64,000 nucleotides of DNA from JAPULR01 sp965238215 (GTDB lineage Bacteria; Chloroflexota; Dehalococcoidia; Lucifugimonadales; GCA-2712585), in NCBI GenBank assembly GCA_965238215.1, contig OZ250180.1:744001-808000 (forward strand). The letters run 5' to 3'. Positions 50,990 to 60,041 of this stretch are shown piece after piece (position 1 is the first letter of the stretch; every line of letters starts with the position of its first letter). Below the pieces are notes generated by a model, which was given only the letters and a program-made list of their open reading frames with translations, was not told the DNA's origin and made no database searches. A program made the position numbers and the translations under genes.

Positions 50990-51775
50990 ACATTCCACGG
51001 AATGCAAAGTGTGACTGGGAGACATAGCTAGTCGAATCAGTTGGCACATGGCCCTTCGTCGGAGACATACAATGCTGAGTTCGAACGATACCAACAAAAT
51101 GTGGGCCATTACTCGCTATACGATGGGTAGCGGATATGGATCCCGGCTACCTCCCAGCGAAACCCAAAAAGAGAAGACTCGTAGAAGCAAGAGAAATGCG
51201 CAACGAACGCCGGAAGACTGGTTGCTTGTCCTCAACGATTGGCTGATGCAAGCCCCGGCGTGAAGAATCTGCGAAAGCGCTCGCTTTGCGGTCTGTTCAT
51301 TTCTGTTTTTTCGAGCGGCGTTGTTGGATCTCTGGGACGACGACAATGTCAAATTGCGAAAATAGGGTGCTCACTGGAGCTATATTTCTATAAAATTTCC
51401 ATCCTTGATGATGCATTCGCGACGATTCACAGTGACACTTCCAGCCAGAAAGTTCGCAATATAGTCCAAGATGGCCCACCATCCTCCACACAAAGCCGTA
51501 CAGGACCCGAACCCCGCTCGTTGTGTTCCCACTGCGGCGCCGCCCTCTCCCTTTATGGGACTTCACTTTGAGATGGCACATCAGGTCCCCGTGGAGGCAT
51601 TCCACCAAGACTCCCTTAGAATGCATCGGCGCCCTCGCTTAGCCCTGCCCTAAAGCTGTCCAAATAAACGGGTCCATGTCAGACAAAGACAAACAAAGCT
51701 ACGTGGCGAGGAGTCCACTCACGTTAAGCGGGAATGAAGAGCGCAGCGCTGTCATAGACGGCGATTGGAGGCGGC
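50990..51775. other. Intergenic region with attachment-like repeat
   Basis: No gene is supported; short frames here have no family features. 51425-51480 and 51473-51499 carry the attachment-like sequences described separately, and 51500-51665 aligns with the flank of tRNA-Ile. Confidence 0.5.
51473..51499 (+). repeat. Putative attachment repeat, right copy
   Basis: Exact 27-base copy of 28775-28801, including GGCCCACCA of the tRNA-Ile 3' end, with no tRNA attached: the sequence to its left has GTTCG at T-loop distance but no cloverleaf. Confidence 0.65.
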
Positions 51776-53248
51776 CTACCCATCATCCTGCCCTTTGGCT
51801 GTCTCCGCCTGAGAAACCGTTTTGAACACTGATGCGGCGGCCCCTATTAGTTGAAGAACGCCCATGACAAGAAACGCTGCTTTCAGGCCTGTCATAAACG
51901 ATTCTAGGAGACTCGAAGTGGGCCCTGAATCAAGCACCGCGTTAATGTTGGACTGAAATCCTTGGCTTGCCATCACGGCGGTCACGATGGATGTCGCAAT
52001 GGCAATCCCTGTCACGTTGCCGGCATTACGCGAAAGATTCACGAATGCCGCCACAACGCCGTGCCTGCTTGGGTCGGATGCACTGAATATGGCGACTGAA
52101 TTGGGGGACTGGAATAGGCCGGCGCCGACGCTCTGCAGCACAATTCCAATAAGCACTATGCCAACCGGAGAGGGCAATGTCAGGGAGGCGAGAGTGAACA
52201 GACCAGCGGCGGATAGAAGAAGTCCGAATATGTTGAATGGCCTCCAGCCGTATCGGTCTGAAAGCCATCCGCTGATTGGACCCACTACGATTCTGCTCAC
52301 CGCGTTGGGGAGCAACACTATGCCGACCAGCGCAGGTGTGTACCCAAGAGCGGCCTGCAGATAGAAGGGCAGAAGGAAACGCGAGGTAGTTATCCCTAGA
52401 AAGGACGTGAAGTTGGTGGAGATGCCTATGCCAAACACTCTGCTCCTGAACAAGCCCAAATCCAACATCGGCGACGAGGCTTTACGCTCCCACCAGATGA
52501 AAGCCGTCAGGAACAGGACGAATGCCACCGCGGCGACTATGATCACAGGGGAACCCCATCCCATGCTCGCACCATTCGACACGGCGAGCAGAAACGTCAG
52601 AAGCACGGCGGTAGACAGGGCGGCTCCTGGAAAGTCGTATGTTCGATTGCGAGAGTCCTGTTTGAAGGTCTGCCCTCTAACAATCAGTAGGACCGCGAGC
52701 ATGGCTAAGAGACCCGTAATTACGTTTACGTAGAAGAGCCACCGCCAGTCGAAGGCGGTAATCAGGAACCCACCGGCCACAGGTCCAAGAACGCCTCCGG
52801 CTCCCACAATACTTGCGTGGGCGCCAATGCCCTTGCCACGCTCCTTGGCTCGAAAAACGGACGTAATCATGGCCATTCCGGTGCCCTGTGTCATGGCAGC
52901 CCCGAGCCCCTGGACTGCCTTGAAGGCAATGAGCGCAAGGATGCTCTGTGATCCCGCGGCAAGGACGGCGGCAACCGCGAAAATGGCCAAGCCTGAGATA
53001 TAGACTCTTTTCCGCCCAATGATGTCCGAGAGCCTGCCCATCGGCAGTATTAGTGCGCTGATTGCAAGTCCCTCGGCGACAACCACCCACTGCGCGGTGG
53101 ACAAGTCAGCGTCGAAGTGCTGAGCGATTGTGGGAAGCGCTACAGACATGCCGCCGTGGTTGATGACGGATGTCAGGGTTCCAAGAGAGACGGCAGAGAA
53201 CACCCACCACTTGTAGGTGGGCCTATCGAATATGCGGGAGGCAAACAC
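51776..53248 (-). CDS. MFS transporter, DHA2 (EmrB/QacA) type
   Basis: A 490-residue exporter with 14 hydrophobic segments, GTG start. It has the DHA2 features: VALPTIAQHFDADLSTAQWV after helix 1, motif A GRLSDIIGRKRVYISG, QGLGAAMTQGTGMAMI, ERGKGIGAHASIVGAGGVLG leading to motif C GPVAGGFLI, and the second-half GWLSDRYGWRPF. Proton-driven efflux of drugs or other amphiphiles is the usual function. No regulator or membrane-fusion gene is adjacent. Confidence 0.92.
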   Translation of the reverse strand: MFASRIFDRPTYKWWVFSAVSLGTLTSVINHGGMSVALPTIAQHFDADLSTAQWVVVAEGLAISALILPMGRLSDIIGRKRVYISGLAIFAVAAVLAAGSQSILALIAFKAVQGLGAAMTQGTGMAMITSVFRAKERGKGIGAHASIVGAGGVLGPVAGGFLITAFDWRWLFYVNVITGLLAMLAVLLIVRGQTFKQDSRNRTYDFPGAALSTAVLLTFLLAVSNGASMGWGSPVIIVAAVAFVLFLTAFIWWERKASSPMLDLGLFRSRVFGIGISTNFTSFLGITTSRFLLPFYLQAALGYTPALVGIVLLPNAVSRIVVGPISGWLSDRYGWRPFNIFGLLLSAAGLFTLASLTLPSPVGIVLIGIVLQSVGAGLFQSPNSVAIFSASDPSRHGVVAAFVNLSRNAGNVTGIAIATSIVTAVMASQGFQSNINAVLDSGPTSSLLESFMTGLKAAFLVMGVLQLIGAAASVFKTVSQAETAKGQDDG

Positions 53249-53500
53249 GAACGCCTATTTGCTCAGCACCGAGTTCATGTCCTCGGCAATTCCGTTGAGT
53301 GCGATATAAGACCCCTCTTGTACTCGACAGGATTTCTTGCGGTGGACGTAGCTAGCGCCCGTACTGCACGAACACCATGAGTACGTCACGATACCCGCCT
53401 ACCATGCAGAATTGTATCGACCTTCCCACAATATTTGTACCCCTTGCTATGTTACAAAGACAAGAATTAGTCTTGCCCTATTGCTTTCTCGCCATAGCGC
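53249..53500. other. Intergenic region, no gene seen
   Basis: No coding frame. A short inverted repeat (ACAAGAATTAGTCTTG, about 53460-53476) is present. Confidence 0.35.
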
Positions 53501-53793
53501 CTAAACCTCGCTAGGTTCAGGAACCGCCCAACCACATCCCAAAAGCGGCATTGTGACTCCCTCTATCCGAACCCTCCCGTTCACCCTACCCCCGACCTCC
53601 GTCACCTTGAGGATATCGCCGTCTGGGTCGAAGTCGTTGGCCAGCAATTCCGATGCCTTCAGCAGCACCGTATCCCCCTCGTCCACTGCAACCTTGTCCG
53701 CAACCGCCACCGGCGGGTCGTTCGCCGGAGTCTGCGCTTGTTGCGTCGATGCATTGCCGAGGGTGTTTGCCGAGTAGTACCATGTTCATTACC
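53501..53793 (-). pseudogene. Fragment of a tandem Ig/cadherin-like surface protein
   Basis: A minus-strand frame open from about 53793 reads ANTLGNASTQQAQTPANDPP, then VAVADKVAVDEGDTVLLKA and SELLANDFDPDGDILKVTEV, ending in EPSEV. This is the start of a Big_9/cadherin-like tandem domain (V-D-E-x-x...LLANDxDPDGD-x-L-x-V). Such domains occur in long arrays; here one partial unit is left, without leader or anchor. It belongs to the same kind of surface protein as the gene at 45128. Confidence 0.6.
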
Positions 53794-54033
53794 GTATGGA
53801 TTTGCCTACCTCCATTTGAGCTATTCAGCTTTACGACAGGTAGCGTCTCTTAGCAATTGACACCAAAGGTTCCTCCATCACAAACCTACACGATGGGATA
53901 CTTTCAGTAAGCGTGATAGGTCTACGTGGTTACGGCATGACGTTTTGCAGGGCGACTCTATGTTATTTGCCGTTAGCGACGAGACATTCGCTACTTAATC
54001 TGGATGCTTTCGGCATCGAGGAATTGACATTCA

Positions 54034-55224
54034 ATGGACATTCAAAAAGACTTGTTGGCATTGAGGAAATACGCCCAGGGGCGTGAGATAGCATTTTTGG
54101 TAAATGGAGGGGATATTGAATTCACGGAAAAATTGGATGCGCACATTCAAGCAGTCCTCAATGCGCAATATTCACGCCAACAGATCAATGTTCCAACGAG
54201 TTTGCTTGAGTATATCCCTACAATTCGTGATAGATTGTGCAAATCAGGACTTACCGATTCAGAAATAGCAGCTTTTGCGAGCCGCTTTGACGAATATGGT
54301 TATACAACAGTCTTGTCCATTTTAGCGCTGGTCTTCGAGTTGGACATTGGATTTTCATGGGAACCTGGCTTGGTTCGTTCTAAGTGTGCGGACCTAGAGT
54401 TTGATGATGATGGATTATTGGTAGGTCCTTTGAGTATGGTTGACTTCTCTGGTCCCCGACGCTTAGTGCCTGGCAAGGGTAAGCAACTCTTTGATTTCAA
54501 TTTTCACTGTACGAAGTCTGGGGTAGCTTACCGAGATTTGCATGTTATTCCATTTCACTATTCCGTAGAACGATACAATCTCGGGTTGTCTGGTGGATTT
54601 CTTCGGTCGCTGTCGAACTTCGTGGCCGAGCATTCCAGCACCAAAGTCCGTGTCAAGATCTCTCAGGACATATTGATGGACATGGCAAGATTCAGAGAAT
54701 CTATGACCAGAGCGTATATTCGAGGTCCCAAGGAGATTTCGGCCGCTAAGTTACAGTCTGATTCCTTTCCCGAACACCCTCATGGTGACATTACCGAACA
54801 CCTGTGGGTTGAGGATGGCTCTCATGAATCCGAGGTTTCCGCATGGCTATTTCCGGTAAAAGGGTTTCAAGTTATGTGGTCAAGGAATGGTCCACTTAAG
54901 ACTTGTCAAGCAGAGGAAATAGTACGTACCAACAATAACAGCGCAAGAGAGGGATCTCTCATCTACAATAGATATGTTCACGCCATATGGGACACTGGCA
55001 CGTGTTGTTTCTCGCATTTTGATGGCGGGATTCGAGGTTACAAGGAACGGGATTACGATAAGAGAGAATCTTCAAGTATTAGGGAAGGTCGAGACTTGTC
55101 TGATCAATACGTTAAGCTATGGCGACTGGACGGGGAAATTCCATTTGCCGACTGGGCGGACCTATTTGTGAGATTCTTCGATCAAAATTATCTTGCGCTA
55201 GAGTATATGGAATCAGATTTATAG
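54034..55224 (+). CDS. Hypothetical protein, unknown family
   Basis: A 396-residue soluble protein I do not recognise. It is acidic and aromatic-rich with no membrane segment, signal peptide or repeat. An N-terminal helical part (residues 1-110, with RDRLCKSGLTDSEIAAF) leads into a mixed region; LWVEDGSHESEVSAWLFP and WRLDGEIPFADWADLFVRFF stand out but match no motif I know. Codon use is clearly more AT-rich than in the core genes, which suggests acquisition. The gene stands alone between surface-protein debris and a toxin-antitoxin relic. ATG without a strong ribosome-binding site. Confidence 0.6.
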   Translation: MDIQKDLLALRKYAQGREIAFLVNGGDIEFTEKLDAHIQAVLNAQYSRQQINVPTSLLEYIPTIRDRLCKSGLTDSEIAAFASRFDEYGYTTVLSILALVFELDIGFSWEPGLVRSKCADLEFDDDGLLVGPLSMVDFSGPRRLVPGKGKQLFDFNFHCTKSGVAYRDLHVIPFHYSVERYNLGLSGGFLRSLSNFVAEHSSTKVRVKISQDILMDMARFRESMTRAYIRGPKEISAAKLQSDSFPEHPHGDITEHLWVEDGSHESEVSAWLFPVKGFQVMWSRNGPLKTCQAEEIVRTNNNSAREGSLIYNRYVHAIWDTGTCCFSHFDGGIRGYKERDYDKRESSSIREGRDLSDQYVKLWRLDGEIPFADWADLFVRFFDQNYLALEYMESDL

Positions 55225-55435
55225 TCTAATGATCGCTGGGATGCACCCATTTGGTTGAACGGCGTGGCAACGGAGTCCAGAGACAAGCCAGACATCCCCG
55301 CGAAGTTTTCTGGGAACTCAATCCAGAAGTTCTGCGATGACTTAAAGGTCTTTCCGTTCGCTGGAGGTTTCTTGGAATAAGCTTACTTCCGTATCACCCT
55401 CGCCTTGTCGTCATGTCGCTGGCATTTTCTTGGAG

Positions 55436-55777
55436 TTACGGAGCGAGTGGCTGAGTTGGGACGCTAGGGGCGCACGTCTTCACCCCTCCCAGCCTGTGGG
55501 ACAGCCGCTCCCCCGCCACCTCCAGGTCGTACTGGGTTTGTACCCCCATCCAGAAAGCGGGGGAGTTTCCGAAGAATCGCGCCAATAGCAAGGCTGTTTC
55601 CGCCGTGATGGACCGTTGCCCGTGAACGATGGAATGAATCCGACGGGCATCTACGCCGATTGCCTTGGCTAGTCGGTACTGGGTGATTTTCATTGGTAGC
55701 AGAAACTCCTCGTTGAGGATTTCTCCAGGGTGAATGGGAGGCAGACTCTCGGGATTGTGTGCCTTCTTTCCGGTCAT
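55436..55777 (-). CDS. higA: HigA-type antitoxin (XRE family)
   Basis: A 113-residue HigA/VapI-type protein; ATG at 55777 with GAGGTG upstream. It starts with the family block PPIHPGEILNEEFLLPMKIT, then a helix-turn-helix (QYRLAKAIGVDARRIHSIVH), then RSITAETALLLARFFGNSPA and FWMGVQTQYDLEVA. It would bind DNA and neutralise HigB. Its toxin partner, 26 bases upstream, is interrupted by an amber codon, so this antitoxin may now be an orphan repressor. Confidence 0.92.
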   Translation of the reverse strand: MTGKKAHNPESLPPIHPGEILNEEFLLPMKITQYRLAKAIGVDARRIHSIVHGQRSITAETALLLARFFGNSPAFWMGVQTQYDLEVAGERLSHRLGGVKTCAPSVPTQPLAP

Positions 55778-55803
55778 GGTCACCTCTTTCGCTGATCCTT
55801 TAC

Positions 55804-56085
55804 TCAGTGGTAGTCCACAATCTCGACTTGATAGGCGTCCCCTTCATCCTAGACGAAGCAGATACGCCACTGATCATTGATTCGAATGCTGTACTGACCG
55901 CTCCTATCCCCCGTAAGTGATTCCAGGTGGTTGCCCGGAGGCACCCTGAGATCATTCAGGTCGGAGGCGTTATTGAGGATCATCAGCTTTCTTTGAGCCT
56001 TACGCTGTATGTCAGCTGGAAACCTGCTAACACGTTGCCGTTCTGCGACTTCTTTAGTGTGCCGGTTCCGGTAGCTTCTGATCAC
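55804..56085 (-). pseudogene. higB: HigB-type toxin with in-frame amber stop
   Basis: From the GTG at 56085 the frame gives IRSYRNRHTKEVAERQRVSR, the middle LMILNNASDLNDLRVPPGNH and the HigB core SGQYSIRINDQWRICFV, then TAG (55849-55851), then DEGDAYQVEIVDYH and a TGA at 55804-55806. The family ending is RICFxW...D-V-E-I-V-D-Y-H, so the amber codon falls where Trp usually stands (TGG to TAG). HigB toxins cleave mRNA on the ribosome and need the C-terminal strand and its Tyr/His, so the protein is probably dead unless the amber is suppressed. It precedes higA in the normal higBA order. Confidence 0.85.
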
Positions 56086-56190
56086 ACAATGATAGTAGTA
56101 CGATGCACTATTAGTGTCAAATACTAGGTACATAGGCCAGCAGTCGGAGTACAACAGGGATAAGACGGTATTTGTGCAGCCGGCTGACTG

Positions 56191-57066
56191 ATGCAGGCCG
56201 CCGACGTGGTGATAGGAATCGGTACACGCCTTTCCCTAGGGAATCCGGCCGGAGAGTCGTCCACGTTGATAAACATCAACATAGACGACGGCGAGCTTAC
56301 AAGAGTTCAGTCCAACACCATCCCACTGCACGGCGACGCCAAGGCTACCATTGAAGCCATGCTGCCTTTCCTTCAAGAAGCTGGCGCGGGCGACCGTCCT
56401 TCTCCCGTGGAAGCGGTTGCCGCGGCTCGCAACCTCATCGACTACTACGACATTGGGATCAAGGAACCCCAGTACCCCATTCTGGAGTCAATCAAGAACA
56501 GCATCCCGGAGGAGACCTTTACTCTCTGGGACGTCACCCAGTTCGGCTACTATTCCCGCACCCACTACAAAGTGAACCACCCAAAGACGTACATAGACTC
56601 CGGCTACTCATTCAACCTGGGCTACTCGTTCCCCACGGTGCTGGGGGTGAAGGTGGCCAGACCCGACCGGCCCGTAGTCTGCATCATCGGAGACGGCGGG
56701 TTCATGTTCAACTCGCCGGAGCTTTCAACGGCAGTTCGATACGGCATCAACGTAGTAACCGTTGTCTTCAGAGACGACTCCTACGGCAACGTTGCCCGCG
56801 ATTTGGACGATATGTTTGATGGGACCTATGCGACGGATCTGCACAACCCGGACCTGGTCAAGTTCGCGGAATCGTTCGGCGCGGTCTGTATGAGGACAGA
56901 CGACCCGATGGACTTGGGGAAGCTGCTCCCCCTTGCACTGGAAAAAGACGCGCCCGTGGTCATCGACGTACCCGTCGGACACCTGCCGCTCCCACGCGTC
57001 AAGCAGCATGCGCACCTGCCCTCCGTACCCTGGACACAGCCCCGGGAAGGCCTGATCTCGTCCTAA
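56191..57066 (+). pseudogene. 5'-truncated ThDP-dependent enzyme (acetolactate synthase-like)
   Basis: The frame holds only the middle and C-terminal parts (291 residues) of a thiamine-diphosphate enzyme of about 550 residues. It begins in the middle domain (AADVVIGIGTRLSLG, ININIDDGEL) and contains the full ThDP domain: VVCIIGDGGFMFNSPELSTA to VVTVVFRDDSYGN, the G-D-G...N motif, then the usual PVVIDVPVG end. The N-terminal domain with the catalytic Glu is missing, and an in-frame TGA lies two codons before the ATG. A stand-alone activity is unlikely. It resembles acetolactate synthase, glyoxylate carboligase or benzoylformate decarboxylase-type enzymes. Confidence 0.8.
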
Positions 57067-57428
57067 TAGAATGATCCCCGTCACTAATCCGCGCGGCTGT
57101 CAATTTGGAGTGAGTGCCGACTTGGAGCGGCAACCTCCACTGAGGTTGAGTTGATGCCAGATTCCCCGAGGCTCTGGATTAGAAATTGGAGAAACTCGAC
57201 CCGCCCCACACCTCACACCCTACAAAGAAATCTCCCACCAGAACATTCGCAGTTCAGGAAAGAATAGCCCACCACAACATGCTCAAACCATTGCGAGCTC
57301 GCTCGCTAGACGCCATTACCCCAACTAGCACCTGTTCCCACTATGCGGCTTTACCCCATAGTGGGCATTCTAGACCACGCCAAAAGGGCATTTGCACTCT
57401 CACTTGCAGTTAACGTATATTTCTCAAA
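57067..57428. other. Non-coding region with att-like segment
   Basis: No gene. 57238-57275 (CCAGAACATTCGCAG...ATAGCCCACCAC) aligns weakly with 51441-51482. A hairpin CCCACTATG/CATAGTGGG lies at 57339-57364. Confidence 0.4.
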
Positions 57429-58487
57429 ATGAACAGATCTTTCACAACTCCTTACATACGCCGAGAGTGTCAATTTTGGTTTGAGCACATCCCTGCAGAA
57501 GCACGAGCCGACCTATTAGCTCGTTTCCTATCTTCTGACGACTCAAAGCATGACGGAGCTTTCTTCGAGCTACTTCTTCACGAGATGTTCCTGAGGCTAG
57601 GCTGTAAGGTGGACATGCAACCCAGAGTTGGGAAGCAAACCCCCGATTTCCGCGTTAGCCAAGGAGGGAAATCCATCTACGTCGAAGCGACGGCAGTCGG
57701 GCTGACTTCCAACCCATTTCATCCTAGCCGTAACGAACAAGACGCAATTGACAAGCTCAATACGTTAAAATCCTCTCAATTTTCCCTCTTTCTTGATATG
57801 GAAGGTACGTTAAAGACCACTATTCGCCGAAGTTCGCTAGCCGGAATGGTCAATAAGTTACTGAATGATAAAGATCCGGACGAGGTCAGGGCCAAGATTG
57901 CCAAATTCGGTCGCCGAGCGGCACCTTCCGATAAAATCAAGATTGGAGATTGGACTCTAACGGTTCGGCTTGAACCCAACCGCAAAGATGGCCGGTCGGG
58001 AAATTCAGATGTCCCGATTGTGAGAGGAAGATATCGTGCTAAGAGGATAGATCCCATATCCTCAGTTCGGGAAGCGCTGAAGAAAAAGGCAAAGAAGTAC
58101 CGTGAATTAGATGCCCCGCTTGTTTTAGCGGTGAATACCCTCAATCCATATTATTCTGCCGAAGAGTGCGACGCAGACGTTCTTTGCGGCAATCTTCTCA
58201 TCCAATTTGAAACGGGAGCCGTTGATAGGACGCAGTGCGTTCGCGAGCCTAACGGGTTTTGGTGTAGTGAAAGTGGAGGCCGCACCAGCGGAGTCCTGAG
58301 TTTCCAGAATGCGGACATGCTTAATGTGTCCCAAGTCACCGCCCGTCTTCATACGAATCCTGGGAATCACTCCTCGGTGCTGCCAGATGCATTATTCAAA
58401 CTCCCACATTACGTAGCCTCTAATGGCAATCTCATGCGAAGAGAGGGGAAAGATTTAGCTCAACTCTTGGGAGTGAGTTGGAAGTGA
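57429..58487 (+). CDS. Hypothetical protein with PD-(D/E)XK nuclease-like motif
   Basis: A 352-residue protein. Residues about 45-80 fit a restriction-endonuclease-like core: FFELLLHEMFLRLGCKVDMQ, then TPDFRVSQGGKSIYVEATAV, giving E...(P)D-x(11)-E-A-T. The last element is E-x-T in place of the common E-x-K, a known variation. The C-terminal part (about 190-350) has no motif I recognise, but VREALKKKAKKYRELDAPLV, a helix followed by a strand, occurs in other solitary nuclease-like proteins. No methyltransferase or other defence gene is beside it. I would call it a probable nuclease in an acquired segment; the activity is untested. ATG start with weak ribosome-binding site, AT-richer than the core. 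Confidence 0.65.
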   Translation: MNRSFTTPYIRRECQFWFEHIPAEARADLLARFLSSDDSKHDGAFFELLLHEMFLRLGCKVDMQPRVGKQTPDFRVSQGGKSIYVEATAVGLTSNPFHPSRNEQDAIDKLNTLKSSQFSLFLDMEGTLKTTIRRSSLAGMVNKLLNDKDPDEVRAKIAKFGRRAAPSDKIKIGDWTLTVRLEPNRKDGRSGNSDVPIVRGRYRAKRIDPISSVREALKKKAKKYRELDAPLVLAVNTLNPYYSAEECDADVLCGNLLIQFETGAVDRTQCVREPNGFWCSESGGRTSGVLSFQNADMLNVSQVTARLHTNPGNHSSVLPDALFKLPHYVASNGNLMRREGKDLAQLLGVSWK

Positions 58488-58491
58488 TTCT

Positions 58492-58542
58492 CGGCCCATC
58501 AGCCCCCTCCCAAACTCGCCCTCCCTCACCGTAGGCCAACCC
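58492..58542 (+). repeat. Degraded copy of the tRNA-Ile 3' flank
   Basis: GGCCCATCA, then TCCCAAACTCGCCCTCCCTC and ACCGTAGGCCAACCCC, lines up with GGCCCACCA...TCCCAAACACGTCCCCCCTC, GCCGTGGGCAAACCCC at 28775-28840 with a short gap. It may mark the right edge of an older insertion. Confidence 0.5.
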
Positions 58543-58713
58543 CATAGTCACAAGCTCCCACCATTAGCCTAACTTCAAGGATGCCACGCCCGCAAACCAA
58601 CATAGTCATACACCCGTATACCGCCCACGGAGCGTCGCCGCCCTTACTAAATGCCCTCTTGCTTCTGTCCAACTTCCCTTCCCCAGCCCAAGTCAGCAAT
58701 TCGCAACGCCCTT

Positions 58714-59887
58714 TCACCCCTGCGCCAAAAACCACCCCACCAGAGCATCCACGAAGGCTTCGCCATAGTTGGGTGAATGGCCGCTGCCCTCGCCCGTCCA
58801 AAGCTCGATACTGATTCCCTCGGCACAGCCCGATTCCAGCCGGAATGCCTGGGTTTCGGTTCCCGGCACGAATTGGTCCAAATCAAGCACGGCATACGGC
58901 TGGGGGGTTCGGGCCAGTCGCAACCGGCCCGCCGACTCCAGCGCGTCACCATCTCCTGAGCTCCGGCGTAGAAAGCCGGCTCCCCGTCGCCCTTCGAGTC
59001 CGGCTCAGTTTCGTCGCCATCAAACAAGATCACGCCGTCTGCAGTGCCGTGAATGTGCAACATCGACACGGGGGGTGCGCCGTCGCAGCTCAAGTCCTCG
59101 ACATAGCTCGTTCCGGCCAGCTAGCCACGGCGCGAAGGCCGGGCAGACCCTTGCAAGCCATCTGGTACGACATAAACCCGCCGTTGGAGTAACCGAAGAA
59201 GTACACCGGCCCGAAGTCCTTGACCCCCCTTGCCGCTTCTACCAACTCAGTCAGATAAGCAACGTCGTCCTCGCCGCTCTTGCCGCCATCACAGCACCGG
59301 TCCGTGGGGTTCCAGAAGCGGTTCCCCTCGCCGTCGATTGCTCCGTTAGGCAGCAGTAAAGCGAATCCGTCAGCGTTCACGCGCTCGTGAAGCGGCACGT
59401 AAGCGATCTGGTCGGCGGAATTCCCTCCAAAGCCGTGAAGGGAACCGATCAGGGGAGTCTCACCATCGACAAATTCCACAGGTGTCACCAAAACTGAGCG
59501 GTCTTCCCGTTCGGGGTGGTCGACGTAGTGGGCCTCGCCTCCGGAATCCTCCACTAGCCTGACGGTTCTTTCCAGGACGGTTCCCTCCGGCAGCGACACC
59601 CGCTCATCCTTACCCTTGGACCACTGCTCCTTATCAGGGAATACCGACTCCACCTTGGAGGTTACTTCCTCGAGTTCTCGAATCCTCTCGTCCAGATCGT
59701 CCAGACCTTCGCGAAGGATGGCGATTTCGCCCCTCAGTTCGACGTTCTCGTCTGCAAGGGCTTCGAGGGACTCTTCCAGGGATTGAATCTTAGACTCTAG
59801 CTCGAGCACCCGCTCGTCCACGGCGGAATCTTCGCCCCCACCGGTACATGCAAACAAAGTGGCAGCCACCAGGATACAGACCGCCAC
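58714..59887 (-). pseudogene. PHB depolymerase/feruloyl esterase-like lipoprotein, two frameshifts
   Basis: Three minus-strand frames join into one LpqC-type esterase. From the GTG at 59887: lipoprotein leader (VAATLFAC), a coiled coil (about residues 25-75, LESKIQSLEESLEALADENV), then the alpha/beta-hydrolase with LIGSLHGFGGNSADQ, ALLLPNGAIDGEGNRFWNP, the nucleophile elbow FFGYSNGGFMSY. The frame slips near 59120 (RAVAS, then AGTSYVEDLSCDG) and continues as VSMLHIHGTADGVILFDGD, slips again near 58930 in a run of six C, and ends LDLDQFVPGTETQAF, WTGEGSGHSPNYGEAF with the catalytic His. The upstream leader also seems short. Either the gene is decayed or homopolymer errors broke a good one. Confidence 0.75.
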
Positions 59888-60041
59888 CGCACCAAGGCTT
59901 CACAGAGAGCCTACCCCGTTAGACGTCAGGGAGACGGTCATCTACACCTTCCGCCTCGTCCGCTTGCTAATCCAGGAACCATCCCCGACGCTGACAACCA
60001 CGCCCTTTCAACAACCGGTCAAGCAATCACCCGAATGGCTG

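Noticed and set aside
51048..51263. Small plus-strand frame of 71 codons after the cadherin gene
   Set aside because: No ribosome-binding site or family pattern; composition is that of non-coding flank.
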